Source: Streptomyces sp. CB09001 (GTDB taxonomy: Bacteria; Actinomycetota; Actinomycetes; Streptomycetales; Streptomycetaceae). Taken from it: DNA of 64,000 nt. Below the pieces are notes generated by a model. The model ran no database searches, was not told where the DNA came from, and saw nothing but the letters and a program-made list of their open reading frames with translations. The position numbers were made by a program, and so were the translations under genes. The stretch is taken from positions 620,001 through 684,000 of the forward strand of contig NZ_CP026730.1 in assembly GCF_003369795.1 (NCBI RefSeq), given 5' to 3'. Below, piece after piece: positions 16,201-24,346 of this stretch; the first letter of the stretch is position 1; each line of letters begins with the position of its first letter.

Positions 16201-19200
16201 CGGCGACCGCCCGGTCCGGGTCCTCGGCCAGTTCCTCCAGCACGGTGACCAGATGGGTGAGGACCCTCTTCGCGGATACCTCGTCGAACGAGTCGCACTC
16301 GTGCACCAGGCGCAGGGAGAGGCCGCGTGCGGCGTCGACTTCGAGGAGCAGGGGGCATCCCATGTCCGGCACTTCGACATCGTCGTCCACCGGGGGGAAC
16401 GCGTCGCCGGCGGTACCGCTGCGCTGACCGAATTTGTCGAAGGCGACGATGCTGTGGAAGAGCGGTGTCCCGGCCGGCGCACCCGCCCACCGCTGGATGT
16501 CCACCAACGCACTGTGCTCATGCTCCCGCACCGCCAGCAACCGCTCATGCACACCCGACAAGAACTCCCCGACCGACTCCCGGCCGTCCACCCGCACCCG
16601 CACCGGCACCGTGTTCATCAACAGCCCCACCATCCGCTCCACACCGGGAACATCGGCGAACCGCCCCAACGACACCGAACCGAACACCACGTCCGACAAC
16701 CCGCAATACCGATGCAGAACCAAACCCCACGCCGCCTGCACCACCGAACTCATCGTCACCCGCACCCCACGGACCACACCCTCCAGACGCTCCACCACCC
16801 CCGAACCCACCACACCACGCACCACACCCGAACCACCCACACCCGAACCACCCACACCCGAACCCCGCTGCCCCGACACCAACGGAGTCGGCAACGACAC
16901 CCCACCCAACACACCCCGCCAGAACTCCTCGTCCACCCCCACATCACGCGACCCCAACCACTCCACGAACCCCCGGTACGACACCGCCTCCCGGAGGAGC
17001 GGCTCCCCGCGGCGGCCGTGGGCGATCTCCGTATAGAGAGTGAAGAGTTCATCGAGGACGAGCGAGATGCTCCACCCGTCGACGAGCAGGTGATGGACCG
17101 TCCAGACCAGGCGGTGCCGGCCTTCGGGAAGCCTGATGAGGGTGAGTCGGTGCGCGGGCACGGACGCCGACAGCGCACACCGGTCCATCGCCGTCAGCAG
17201 GGCGTCTCGCAGCCGAGACGTGACATCACGCGCCTCCGTCAGGTCCACGACGTCCATGGGACGTACGAGTCGGCGATGGATGACGAGAAGTGGCTGCGGC
17301 ACTCCGTCGATCACACAAGTGGTGCGCAGGGCGTCGTGTCGGCGCACGACCGTCGTCCACGCCTGTCCGAGGGCTGCCAGGTCGAGGTCGTCGGGGGTCT
17401 CGAACGTGAACTGCCGCAGATATCCCCGGGACTCCGCATCGTCGAGGGAGTGGAAGAGCATGCCCGTCTGGAGCGGGGACAACGGATGGATGTCCTCCAC
17501 GTCATCGGCAGTGATCCGCGGATCGGCAGCGGACATGCGCCGCAGGAGATCTCCCGTCTGCCGGAGGTCGAGACCGGACCGGGGGAAGTCTCGCCGGACT
17601 GCCTCAGGGGCAGCGGAAACCGGCGCCGCCGGACCGTTGTGCGGATCCGCCCCTGCGGTCACGGCAGCCAGACTCGCCACGGTGCGATGACTGAACAGAT
17701 CGTGCGTCGACACCTGGTATCCCGCCTCGGTCGCTCGCGCGGCGACCCGCATCGCGAGGAGGGAATCTCCGCCCAGCGCGAAGAAGTCGTCGGCGGCGTC
17801 GACACGATCGAGGCCGAGGACGTCGGCCCAGATCTCGGCGAGACCCTTCTCCGTCTCCGTACGGGGTGCGAGGTAACCGCGGTGCTCCCCGGTGGAATCC
17901 GGCGCCGGTAGCCTCTTCCGGTCGGGCTTCTGGTTCTGGTTGAGGGGAATCTCGTCGAGGACGGCGAGACTCGACGGCACCATGTACGGGGGAAGCCGGC
18001 GCGCGAGCCACCTTCGCAGTTCCGGTTCGTCGATCGTCGCGCCCTTGTCGGGCACGAGGTACGCGGCCAGACGCTTCCCGCCCGTGGGGTGGTCCCAGGA
18101 GACCACCACGGCCTGCCGCACGTCGAGGTGTTCGACGAGCGCGGCTTCGACCTCCCCGAGTTCCACCCGGTACCCACGGATCTTCACTTGGCTGTCCGCG
18201 CGTCCGATGAACTCGAGCTGCCCGTCGGCGCGCCAGCGGACCTGGTCGCCGGTGCGGTACATGCGGCCTCCCGGCTCATCCCCGAACGGGTCGGGAAGGA
18301 ACTTCCCCGCCGTCAGACCGGGCTCGTCGAGGTAGCCACGGGCGAGCCGGTCGCCGCCGACGAACAGCTCGCCCACTGCGCCCAGTGGCACGGGCTCCAG
18401 CCAGTGGTCGAGCACGTAGCAGGACGTCCCGGCGACCGGGCGGCCGATGGGCACGGACGACGCGCTCAGGTCCCAGGTGGCCGAGTGTGATGCTGTGCTG
18501 ATGATCGAGTTCTCAGTAGGTCCGTAGACATTGACCAGGTCAGCGCCCGGCAGTTCGGCCAGCATCCCCCGGGCCTGGCGGACGGGGAGCACATCAGCAC
18601 CGACCAGCACCCTTCGCAGGCCGCGCAGGGCGTCGACATGATGGTCGACGACGACTCCGAAATGGGCGGGCGTCAGGCCGGCGACCGTGACGTCCGGTCG
18701 GGAGATTCGCTCCGCCAGATCGGCCAGCGACGTGGCCTCGGGGTCGAGGGTGACAACGCTCCCGCCGGTGAGCAACGCGCTCCAGACCATATAGACCGTC
18801 GGGTCGAACGCGATCGTCAGGTGGAGCAGTACGCCGTCGTCCGGACCGTGGCGGAGTGATCCGGGCCGCAGCACGGTGCCGAGGACTCCGCGGTGCGGGA
18901 CGCCCACCGCCTTGGGTGCCCCGGTCGTCCCCGACGTGAAGATCACGTAGGCGAGGTCCCCCTCGAGCCCGGCAGGCAGCAGAACCGGCTCGGCCGCTTC
19001 GTGCCCGTCCCGCACCAGGTCACCGACGGCATGCACGTGTACTCCAGGGTCCTCGGCCGGCACACTGCCGGCGGCGGTGACCAGATGCCGCGCCCCGGTC
19101 GCCGACAGCATGTGCGCGACCCGGTCACCGGGGAACGCCGGGTCGAGCGGCACATAGTGACCGCCCGCCACAAGGATCCCCGCCATGGCGACCACGGCTT

Positions 19201-20845
19201 CGTAGCCGACGATGCCGAGCAGGCCGACCGCTTCCCCGGGCCGGACTCCACGGGCGCGCAGGGCCGCCGCGAGGGCCCGGGTGTCGGACCAGAGCCGCCC
19301 GTAGGTGTACTCCTCGGCCCCTTGGACCACCGCGACGCGATCCGGACCCGCCTCGGCCACACGCCGCAGGACGCGTTCGATCCGCTGCCCGACGCCCTGC
19401 TCGGCGTCGTGCTCCGTGGCTGCGGCCGACTCCGCGTTGAACTGCCTCGACACGAGAGCCCTCTGCGGCTCCGGAAGCCCCGACAGCACCTGGACGGGGG
19501 CTTCAGGTGTGCCGGCCAGCCGCTCCAGCACGGTGATCAGGTGCCTCAGCATCCGGTCCAGCGCATCCGCTTCGAAGAGGTCCTTGCGGTACTCCAGGGA
19601 CAGAGCGATCCCGTCGGCCTCCTCCGTGACGAGGAGGGTGAGTTCGAACTGGGTCAGTACCTGTGGAAGGCCGAGTCTCTCGGAGCGGAGTCCGCTGAGT
19701 GACCAGAACTCACCGGACAGGTCCTCGTACTGGATCGCGACTTGGAAGACGGGAGTCCGGTGGGGTATCCGCTCCGGACGCAGGGCCTCGACGATCTCGG
19801 CGAAGGAGACGTCCTGCCGGCTCAGAGCGCCGAGCACGGCGGACCGCCCGCGACGGAGCAGGTCGACGCCGGTGGCGGCGCCCGAGATGTCGATGGGGAG
19901 GGGCACGGTGTTGGCCAGCATGCCCACGGTGTCGTCCAGCCCGGAGGTGGTGCGCCCCGCGAGCGTGGTACCGAGCGCGAATCGCTCCTCCCCGCTGTAG
20001 CGGCTGAGCACGAGCGAGAACGCGGCCAGCGCCACCGTGAAGGGAGTGACCCGCCGCTTCACCGCCATCTTCCGCATGTCAGAGACAAGTTCGGGGTCGA
20101 GGTGCGTCGACACGGAGCCGGCGGCGTATGAGGGGACGGCGGGCCAGGGCCGGTCCCGTGGCAGGTCCAGTGTCGCGGGCATACCTCGGAGCGATTCCGC
20201 CCACTCCTCAGCCACCGCAGCCCGGCCTGGAGCGGAGTCGGCCCGCGCCCGGACGTGTTCCGCGAACCGGGTGGTTGGCGCCGCGGTTCGCACCGGCCGG
20301 CCGGTGACCGCCTGCTCGTACATCGCGGCGATGTCGCGCGCCACCACTCGCACCGACAGGCCGTCGAGAACCAGGTGGTGGCCGTTCAGCACGAAGAGGT
20401 GCTCAGCGTCGGACAGCCGGAGCAGCAACACCCGGACGAGGGGCCCCGCGGCGGTGTCGAAAGGCCTTGCCAGGTCCTGCCGTGCCATCTCTGCGGCGTG
20501 TTCGCGCACGGCACCGGCCGGGAAACCGGTCAGATCGACCACACGGAAGGCCTTCTCGGAGGGCCTGGTCATGAGGAGCCCCGGTTCCGGCTCCGCCCGT
20601 ACAATGGCGGAGAGAACCGGATGTCGGTGCAGGACATCGTCGAAGGCCGAGCGCAGAGCCGCGACGTCGAGCGTTCCGTAGAGCCATATCGAACGGTTGA
20701 CGCTGTAGACCGCATTGGTAGGCAGCAGCTGTTCGTGCAGCCATATCCCGTGTTGGGTCGGTGTGAGGGGGAGGAACGAACCGTCGCCCGAACCCGAGCG
20801 ACTCTCGGAGTCTCCCATTGTCGAATCCATGCCAGAAGTGCTCAT
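10280..20845 (-). CDS. NRPS1: C-A-T-C-A-T-C-A-T-TE, terminal modules
   Basis: A 3521-residue synthetase. Approximate order: C1 24-440 (HHLVLDG near 155), A1 490-980, T1 1000-1065 (LGGDSL), C2 1098-1530, A2 1560-2070, T2 2090-2150 (LGGDSA), C3 2190-2620, A3 2640-3150, T3 3170-3240 (WGGDSI), and a thioesterase from about 3270 (GWSFGG nucleophile elbow). Pocket readings: A1 DPYGVVVIIK and A2 DVWCVAMVYK (neither recognised), A3 DLPKFVEVGK (7 of 10 shared with Asn code DLTKLGEVGK). The A1 A10 motif has NQK instead of NGK. A TE in the first synthetase to be transcribed means assembly does not follow gene order. The ATG at 20845 has a GAGAGGG ribosome site. C2 and C3 carry a nearly identical DNA segment. 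Confidence 0.96.
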   Translation of the reverse strand: MSTSGMDSTMGDSESRSGSGDGSFLPLTPTQHGIWLHEQLLPTNAVYSVNRSIWLYGTLDVAALRSAFDDVLHRHPVLSAIVRAEPEPGLLMTRPSEKAFRVVDLTGFPAGAVREHAAEMARQDLARPFDTAAGPLVRVLLLRLSDAEHLFVLNGHHLVLDGLSVRVVARDIAAMYEQAVTGRPVRTAAPTTRFAEHVRARADSAPGRAAVAEEWAESLRGMPATLDLPRDRPWPAVPSYAAGSVSTHLDPELVSDMRKMAVKRRVTPFTVALAAFSLVLSRYSGEERFALGTTLAGRTTSGLDDTVGMLANTVPLPIDISGAATGVDLLRRGRSAVLGALSRQDVSFAEIVEALRPERIPHRTPVFQVAIQYEDLSGEFWSLSGLRSERLGLPQVLTQFELTLLVTEEADGIALSLEYRKDLFEADALDRMLRHLITVLERLAGTPEAPVQVLSGLPEPQRALVSRQFNAESAAATEHDAEQGVGQRIERVLRRVAEAGPDRVAVVQGAEEYTYGRLWSDTRALAAALRARGVRPGEAVGLLGIVGYEAVVAMAGILVAGGHYVPLDPAFPGDRVAHMLSATGARHLVTAAGSVPAEDPGVHVHAVGDLVRDGHEAAEPVLLPAGLEGDLAYVIFTSGTTGAPKAVGVPHRGVLGTVLRPGSLRHGPDDGVLLHLTIAFDPTVYMVWSALLTGGSVVTLDPEATSLADLAERISRPDVTVAGLTPAHFGVVVDHHVDALRGLRRVLVGADVLPVRQARGMLAELPGADLVNVYGPTENSIISTASHSATWDLSASSVPIGRPVAGTSCYVLDHWLEPVPLGAVGELFVGGDRLARGYLDEPGLTAGKFLPDPFGDEPGGRMYRTGDQVRWRADGQLEFIGRADSQVKIRGYRVELGEVEAALVEHLDVRQAVVVSWDHPTGGKRLAAYLVPDKGATIDEPELRRWLARRLPPYMVPSSLAVLDEIPLNQNQKPDRKRLPAPDSTGEHRGYLAPRTETEKGLAEIWADVLGLDRVDAADDFFALGGDSLLAMRVAARATEAGYQVSTHDLFSHRTVASLAAVTAGADPHNGPAAPVSAAPEAVRRDFPRSGLDLRQTGDLLRRMSAADPRITADDVEDIHPLSPLQTGMLFHSLDDAESRGYLRQFTFETPDDLDLAALGQAWTTVVRRHDALRTTCVIDGVPQPLLVIHRRLVRPMDVVDLTEARDVTSRLRDALLTAMDRCALSASVPAHRLTLIRLPEGRHRLVWTVHHLLVDGWSISLVLDELFTLYTEIAHGRRGEPLLREAVSYRGFVEWLGSRDVGVDEEFWRGVLGGVSLPTPLVSGQRGSGVGGSGVGGSGVVRGVVGSGVVERLEGVVRGVRVTMSSVVQAAWGLVLHRYCGLSDVVFGSVSLGRFADVPGVERMVGLLMNTVPVRVRVDGRESVGEFLSGVHERLLAVREHEHSALVDIQRWAGAPAGTPLFHSIVAFDKFGQRSGTAGDAFPPVDDDVEVPDMGCPLLLEVDAARGLSLRLVHECDSFDEVSAKRVLTHLVTVLEELAEDPDRAVADVGATYGVPQAAGDAALPRDVCLHELFERQAHRAPEAVAVVCGEERLTYRELNQRANRLARHLRSLGVGAETVVGVCLERGPDLIPALLAVLKAGGAYVPLDPAHPADRLGYMLQDTASPLVISASETVDRLADVYDGRLVVLDRDIEAVAAHSADDLEATSVGPGTAAYVIYTSGSTGSPKGVCVTHAQVRPLLAEGHRYYGFGPDDVWSLFHSCAFDVSVWEMWGALAFGGQLVVVPFDTARSPDDFLDLLIRYQVTVLCQTPSAFRPLVVAADAGDPRMGRLALRAVVFAGERLDLASLTPWVRRLGLERPVLVNMYGITETAVYTTYHRIAEHDVAADGGNPIGRPLADMQIHLLDEDGRRVAPGEVGEMYVGGCGVARGYLGRPALTAERFVPDPFGSPGARLYRSGDMAHRRPDGSLDFIGRIDDQIKIRGYRVELGEVQTVLAAAPGIRDAAVAIRDYGPGDRRLIGYVVSEDGAVPDARVLRAALADRLPSYMVPASFVVLDALPLTVNGKLDRRALPAPEPPKPRTGPDGVAPRGPVEEKLVRVWAEVLGLDEIGSHDNFFELGGDSALAIQVATRAVAAGLVMKPRQLFAFPTIAGLAAAVTEPASTAGAPAARRHEPFQLSGLDRDGIRELAVRAQRHTGLVLLADAYPLSPLQSGMLFHSLYDPAPSSYVRQFLYGLDGDLDRTAFELAWREVVGRHTALRTTVVWQDLPQPLQLVWHDATPVVVLEDWSPLDEAERAHALEELLTGDCADGFDIGGGPAHRLRLIRTGERTHQLLWTVHHMLFDGWSVPIVLGDLLAAYAGLRGSGTAPELREAVSYRGFVEWLGSRDVGVDEEFWRGVLGGVSLPTPLVLGQRGSGVGGSGVVRGVVGAGVVERLEGVVRGLRVTMSSVVQAAWGLVLHRYCGLSDVVFGSVSLGRFADVPGVERMVGLLMNTVPVRVRVDGRESVVEFLSGVHERLLAVREHEHSALVDIQRWAGAPAGTPLFHSIVVVETPYDTDALATGELTLTPAQAGGSPATGYPLVLQVDADRELSLQLFHAQESFDTGTAERMLAHVVRVLEGLAEDPAGPVAGIDLVPAAERQLVVRDWNATDADFPRDVCLQELFEHQVRRAPEAVAVVCGEERLTYRELNERANRLAHHLRNLGVGSETVVGVCVEPDVDMLVALWGIVKSGGAYVPLDPRHPAERQVFALSDAGAEVVVTQDALAARFAGSESAVVRIDADWPRIEQRPAADPPVLGSAENLVYIMYTSGSTGRPKGVMISHRGLVNYLAWATEGYGLDGASGAPMLGSIAFDLSVPNFFLPLTSGKDVTLLPPDDAIAGLSELLTRPGDFSLLKITPAHLDVLRGELSPGAVDSVRTFVVGADEMRPETAAAWRRIAPGARIINEYGPTETVVGCSVHTVSEDVGYTSLVPIGRPIANTRMYVLDDRLNPVPIGVVGELYIGGEGVARGYLNRPALTAERFLPDPYSDASGARFYRTGDLARFRADGELEFLGRVDHQVKIRGYRIELGEIEARLLQHSAVREAVVAAREDQPGDKRLAAYVVLEPDRTADAPALRDFLRQTLPSYMLPASYTVLEAIPLSRGGKVDRRLLPAPDTRRTASAASGHEAPTTLTEHTLADIWTSVLGLERVGIHDNFFEWGGDSISAIAAVDKMRAAFDVSVPLVAFFQNPTVAQMSAALRDLMTRQRDGALVRLRRGEDGSPLFLFPAQGGFATSYLELAALLGTEQAVYALQSIGVDSDASPLTSVEAIAREGLRSIREIRPTGPYRLAGWSFGGLVAFEAARQLEAAGETVDLLGVIDAPVFRPRTRRGGAGGGLREQLMEVASELKLFEQRLEGRTEEELLEEILRHERSGNRMSNLADSESVRRMVQVYTANGAATSAYRYDGVVAADIHLLRSEEQGSGLMDEVRPEEWQALTTGAVKVHPVSGRHAELLEVPHVRQVADVLTGILKNGSEG
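13195..13729 (-). repeat. Near-identical C-domain segment, copy in module 3 of NRPS1
   Basis: This 535-bp stretch (NRPS1 residues about 2373-2551, second half of C3) matches 16444-16993 with about four substitutions and one 15-bp length difference. Boundaries are sharp: flanking C-domain sequence diverges at once. On the coding strand it uses many GGT/GGG and GTG codons and so looks compositionally different from the rest of the gene. Confidence 0.95.
16444..16993 (-). repeat. Near-identical C-domain segment, copy in module 2 of NRPS1
   Basis: The 550-bp partner of 13195-13729 (NRPS1 residues about 1285-1468, second half of C2). It has one extra 15-bp unit encoding VGGSG in the run that reads GSGVGGSGV in the other copy. 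The near identity suggests recent gene conversion or module duplication. A further ~57-bp block in the following A domains (12778-12834 and about 16050-16106) is also almost identical. Confidence 0.95.
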
Positions 20846-20899
20846 TCCAGCCCTCTCACTCCGGGTCCGTCATCAAAGAAAGCAGGGATGCCGACGCCG

Positions 20900-21157
20900 T
20901 CAGGCGTCGGCCGATTCCATTCGGATCCGCAAGCTGCGCGGCCGCATGTCAGTCCAGACCGCCTCGATATGTTCGAGGCATTCCTCGCGACTGCCCGATT
21001 TCCCCTCGGCGTGCCAGCCGGCCGGCAGATCCCTGCCTTCGAGCCAGATCGAATACTGCTCTTCGTCGTTGCGCACGACGAGGTAACGGAGACCTCCGCT
21101 GTCCGTCAAGGCCTTCTCTCCTGTCCAGTCGTCGATGAGGGGAATCGCAAAGCTCAC
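20900..21157 (-). CDS. MbtH-like NRPS accessory protein
   Basis: An 85-residue protein with the MbtH signature: VRNDEEQYSIW, LPAGW, then ECLEHIEAVWTDMRPRSLR. Members bind NRPS adenylation domains and are needed for their folding or activity. It lies 54 bp before NRPS1 and 12 bp after the free-standing carrier-protein gene, so its natural partners are the A domains of this cluster. The start is GTG at 21157 and length is normal for the family. Confidence 0.95.
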   Translation of the reverse strand: MSFAIPLIDDWTGEKALTDSGGLRYLVVRNDEEQYSIWLEGRDLPAGWHAEGKSGSREECLEHIEAVWTDMRPRSLRIRMESADA

Positions 21158-21169
21158 CCCCGCGCCGTC

Positions 21170-21511
21170 TTACCAATCGCCACCGTGCTCGTGGAACTCG
21201 CCGGCGACGGAATCCTGCGTGAGCACTCCCCCGCTTTTCGCCGCCAGCGCGTCGAGGCGGGCGGCTCCCTCCGCGACAGTCGAATATTCGTGGACGAACT
21301 GGAGCGGAAGATCCACCCCCAAGTGCTCGCTGAGCCGTGAGACGAGGCGGATGAGATGGAGGGAATTCCCTCCGAGCACGAAGAAGTCGTCCTCGATGCC
21401 GATATCCGACCTGCCGAGGACGTCCTCCCAGATAGCGAGGAGGCTTTCCTGATGACGTGTACGAGGCGTCACACGAGATGCATCCGCGACGTCCTTGGCC
21501 GATCCGGTCAT
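21170..21511 (-). CDS. Free-standing peptidyl carrier protein
   Basis: A 113-residue single carrier domain. The phosphopantetheine site is LGGNSL with Ser at about residue 50 (Asn replaces the usual Asp/His before Ser). It is preceded by the typical LLAIWEDVLGR helix and followed by a second helix. ATG at 21511 has a strong GAGGAGAGG ribosome site. Free carriers in NRPS operons usually hold a residue for tailoring or for delivery in trans; no dedicated free A domain is visible in the window to load it, so its partner is unknown. Confidence 0.92.
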   Translation of the reverse strand: MTGSAKDVADASRVTPRTRHQESLLAIWEDVLGRSDIGIEDDFFVLGGNSLHLIRLVSRLSEHLGVDLPLQFVHEYSTVAEGAARLDALAAKSGGVLTQDSVAGEFHEHGGDW

Positions 21512-21619
21512 TGCCTCTCCTCGCTGCGGGTTCCACCCACCTGGGCAAGAGGAAGCTAGGCGCGCACCCTATCGCCGCGCTTTCGGCGCCCTATTCAGCA
21601 GATCGGCGGCATCATCGGG

Positions 21620-22858
21620 TCAGCCCGGGAAGTCCGCCTGGGCCGGCGCGGGCTCGGTGGAGACGGCCGGCTGAGCGACTCTCCGCGCGAACCAGAGCGT
21701 TCCGCCGACGAAGGCCATCGCCACACCGATCGCCCCGAAGAGCAGGCGGTAATCCACGACGCCCACGAGAACGGCACCGAGGCCGATCGCCAGGGCCTGC
21801 GGCCCACTCACGAGCGCGTCCAGGGCGGTCGCGGCGCGGCCGAGAAGGTGAGCCGGGGTGCGTCGTTGCAGGAGCGTGTTCGTACCGACCATGGAAACCG
21901 GAAGACCCATTCCGATCAGCACGGAGGCCGGCAGCGCGAGCCAGAGGGCCGGCTGGACCAGCGCGAGACTCCCCAGCGCGAACAACCCGATACCGACGGC
22001 TACGGCGCCGACTTCGCCGAGCCTGCGCACGACGAGGGCCGAAGCGACACCGCCCGCCACTCCGCCGACGCCCTGCGCCGAGACCAGGATTCCGAGAAAG
22101 GCCGCGTCCCTGCCCAACCCCTGATCGACATAGGCGAAGTACAGACTCTCCCCCACGCCGAGACCGATCATGCTCAGCGCGGAACAGACGGCCACCGTCC
22201 GCAGCGCCGGCTCCCGCACCAAGTGTCTGAGCCCGGCACTGACTTCACTCGACCAGGTCGGGCGATCAGACGTCGTCGGCATCCGGACCGCCTGTCGACC
22301 ACTCCGCAGCAACGTCCCCATGACACCGGCCACCAGGAAGCACACGGCACACGCCAAGGCAAGCTTCGCGCCGCCCAGGAGACTGAACAGTCCGGCCCCG
22401 ATCAGGGGGCCGAGCAGACGCAGCGCCTGCTTGACGGTCTGCAGGGCGCTGTTGGCGTCGGGCAGCAGATCCGCCGGTACCAGCTCGGGCACCAAGGCGC
22501 TGACGGTCGCGCCGAGCACGATGTACGAGAGTCCGTAACCGACGGCCACCGTGTAGACGATCCACAGATCGGCTGCGTGGCGGACGGTGAGCAACGGCAG
22601 GAGCAGCCCGGCGGTGACCACGTTCAACGCGACGAAGATCGCCCGTCGTGGGATCCGGTCGACGACCCAGCCGGCCAGCGGAGCGACGAGCATGGGGGCG
22701 CTCAGCGCGAGGAAGGTCGCACCTGCCAGTCCGTCGGAGCCAGTCAGGTCCTTGACCCAGACCCCCAGAGCAAGAACAAGCACCGATTCGGCCAGCATGC
22801 TCACCGTGAGCGCTATGAAGATCGTCCGGAAGTCGCGCCGTCCTAACAGGCGCCTCAC
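21620..22858 (-). CDS. MFS transporter, probable peptide exporter
   Basis: About 412 residues with some 10-12 hydrophobic segments. The loop GWVVDRIPRR after the second segment is a form of the MFS GxxxDRxxRR signature, and TNTLLQRRTPAHLLGRAATALD resembles the central loop of NRE/macrolide-efflux-type MFS proteins. I place the start at GTG 22858, which overlaps the regulator's TGA (GTGA), rather than at in-frame codons further upstream inside the regulator. It is probably the self-resistance or export gene of the NRPS cluster: it lies between the regulator and the carrier-protein gene on the same strand. Confidence 0.9.
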   Translation of the reverse strand: MRRLLGRRDFRTIFIALTVSMLAESVLVLALGVWVKDLTGSDGLAGATFLALSAPMLVAPLAGWVVDRIPRRAIFVALNVVTAGLLLPLLTVRHAADLWIVYTVAVGYGLSYIVLGATVSALVPELVPADLLPDANSALQTVKQALRLLGPLIGAGLFSLLGGAKLALACAVCFLVAGVMGTLLRSGRQAVRMPTTSDRPTWSSEVSAGLRHLVREPALRTVAVCSALSMIGLGVGESLYFAYVDQGLGRDAAFLGILVSAQGVGGVAGGVASALVVRRLGEVGAVAVGIGLFALGSLALVQPALWLALPASVLIGMGLPVSMVGTNTLLQRRTPAHLLGRAATALDALVSGPQALAIGLGAVLVGVVDYRLLFGAIGVAMAFVGGTLWFARRVAQPAVSTEPAPAQADFPG

Positions 22859-23457
22859 GTCTGCTCCTCCGTGGCGTTTCCCGGCATCGGTGTCGCGGCC
22901 GGGATACCCCACCCCATGAGCCGGACGGGCCGGGACCCGGCCGGACGGGCCGAGGCCTCCTCGATACGCGCCAGATAGGGCGCGAACAGCTCTGCTATGC
23001 CGGCCCCCAGCTCGTCCAACTCCTCGGGTGTGCACCAGCCTATGGCCTGATTGAAGAAGCCGGCGTCACGCCATTCGGGCGTCTCCTGCCGTCGAGTCAC
23101 CAGCCATTCGCGCAGGGCGCGATATTCAAGGTCGACCAGTACCTGTGACGCGGCGTCCCCGGCCCGGGCCAGCTCGGGGCTTTCCTCGCCGACCCCCCAA
23201 CGATGCGCGTCGGCGACCATACGCCAGGGCCTCTGCCGGCCGCTGCCGCCACCCGCCTCGGTGATGAAGCCGTACTTGTTCAACTGCCTCAGATGCCAGG
23301 AGCAGTTCGCGGGGCTCTCCGCGACATGATGCGCGACGTCGGTCGCCGTCAGTGGTCCATGCAGGGCCAGGGCTTCGAGGATGCGTAGACGCAGGGGATG
23401 CGCGATGGCCATCAGGGCACGCGGATCCGCGATGACACGGGACGGTTGTTCGGACAT
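22855..23457 (-). CDS. Winged-helix (ArsR-like HTH) transcriptional regulator
   Basis: About 200 residues. The N-terminal part is a winged helix: ALMAIAHPLRLRILEALA, then TATDVAHHVAESPANCSWHLRQLNKYGFI, characteristic of ArsR-like/HTH_20 proteins. The remaining ~110 residues (DLEYRALREWLVTRR, EELDELGAGIAELF) look like a C-terminal effector or dimer domain. No metal-binding cysteine pair is obvious. I chose ATG 23457; ATG 23469, four codons upstream, is equally in frame. It is the first gene of the leftward NRPS operon, coupled to the MFS gene, so it most likely controls the exporter and perhaps the whole cluster. A perfect palindrome lies just upstream. Confidence 0.85.
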   Translation of the reverse strand: MSEQPSRVIADPRALMAIAHPLRLRILEALALHGPLTATDVAHHVAESPANCSWHLRQLNKYGFITEAGGGSGRQRPWRMVADAHRWGVGEESPELARAGDAASQVLVDLEYRALREWLVTRRQETPEWRDAGFFNQAIGWCTPEELDELGAGIAELFAPYLARIEEASARPAGSRPVRLMGWGIPAATPMPGNATEEQT

Positions 23458-23483
23458 GGAGTCACCCAACCATAGAAAGCCGC

Positions 23484-23493
23484 CTTTCGAAAG
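23484..23493. promoter_or_regulatory. 10-bp palindrome CTTTCGAAAG upstream of the regulator
   Basis: A perfect palindrome 15-27 bp before the possible starts of the winged-helix regulator and in the only clear promoter-sized gap before the leftward NRPS operon. It is a candidate autoregulatory operator. The assignment rests only on position and symmetry. Confidence 0.4.
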
Positions 23494-23499
23494 AGTTGT

Positions 23500-23960
23500 T
23501 TCCGGATGGCGAGGCTGCAGCGGGTGTGGGAGTGCCGTGCCTCAGGCAGCGCCCGCCGACGGCTCCCTCGTCCGCGCACCGCTGGCCCGAGCGCCCGTCT
23601 GCTGGACGGACCGGAGTCGAAGGCCGTCTCCCGGACCTGGCCGGCGATCCGGGCCAAAGCAGGAGCGGACAAGGGCGAAGGCTCTTCGCCGACCAGGCCG
23701 GGATCCGCTCGGACCAGGTCACCGGCCGCGAGGACCGGATCGAGCTGCACTTCCCGCCGTCGTACTCACCCGAGCCGAACCCGGACGAACTGGTCGACGC
23801 CGGCCTCAAGCGCAGCCTGCCCCACACCCACCGGGCCAGGAACCAGACCGAACTCGCAGCCGAAACCCGCGGGTTCTTCCACCGCCGACAACGCCGGCCC
23901 CACATACTGCGCGCTACTTCGGCGGCCCGCACGTCCGCTACATCCTCAACGCGACCGCTG
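23500..23960 (+). pseudogene. IS630-family transposase remnant, frameshifted
   Basis: Plus-strand frames read, with shifts between them, like the second half of an IS630/DDE_3 transposase: a TWPAIRAKAG-like linker, then LFADQAGIRSD (family DE-x-G), then HFPPSYSPEPNPDELVDAGLKR, matching the family LP-x-YSPELNPxE-x-x-W-x-x-LK signature, and after another shift YFGGPHVRYIL. The N-terminal HTH part is not recognisable. At least two frame changes rule out a working enzyme. No terminal repeats could be defined. It sits at the boundary between the NRPS cluster and the FUSC gene. Confidence 0.65.
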
Positions 23961-24138
23961 GGCGACGAGCGGAGCGCCGGCACCCAACACCGGTCCGGCG
24001 CCCTGGGACCACCCGGGAGGCCGCCGATGGCAAGGACCTGCGAGGTCTCCCGGGAGTCCCGGTCCTCCCGCTGCGCTGCGCAGCACCGCCGTCGAAACCG
24101 GAGCACGCGGGACGCGGCTCGGCGCATCGGAGAGTGCA

Positions 24139-24159
24139 GCAGTCACCTGACGCATACCG
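24139..24159. repeat. 21-bp near-repeat, copy upstream of the FUSC gene
   Basis: The sequence GCAGTCACSTGACGCATACCG (S = C here, G in the other copy) occurs here and at 26781-26801, once on either side of the FUSC gene, in the same orientation, with 20 of 21 positions matching. The GTCACSTGAC core is a dyad. Confidence 0.8.
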
Positions 24160-24346
24160 GACGGAACCCCCGCTCGTCGAGACTGTTGGCGCGGCAATGA
24201 GTCGGTCGGGACCTCCAGACTCCTCCCATCGCCGTCTGGCTTGTCGCGGTGATGCAGGGTCCCGCTCGGACGACCGCCACGCAGTGGCTCCGCGCCGTCA
24301 GCCGCGGGCACGACCGTCCACAGGCGGAAGGATGACGGAGAAACCC

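Noticed and set aside
12614..17911. Pro/Thr/His-rich plus-strand frames with repeated peptides, resembling a repeat protein or CRISPR-like array
   Set aside because: They are the complement of the duplicated NRPS C-domain segments. The repetition comes from that duplication and short GGSGV codon repeats; there is no direct-repeat/spacer pattern.
23381..24346. Extension of the FUSC reading frame upstream to 23381
   Set aside because: It crosses the regulator's promoter and the transposase remnant and has no conserved sequence; ATG 24347 has a well-placed ribosome site and starts the conserved region.
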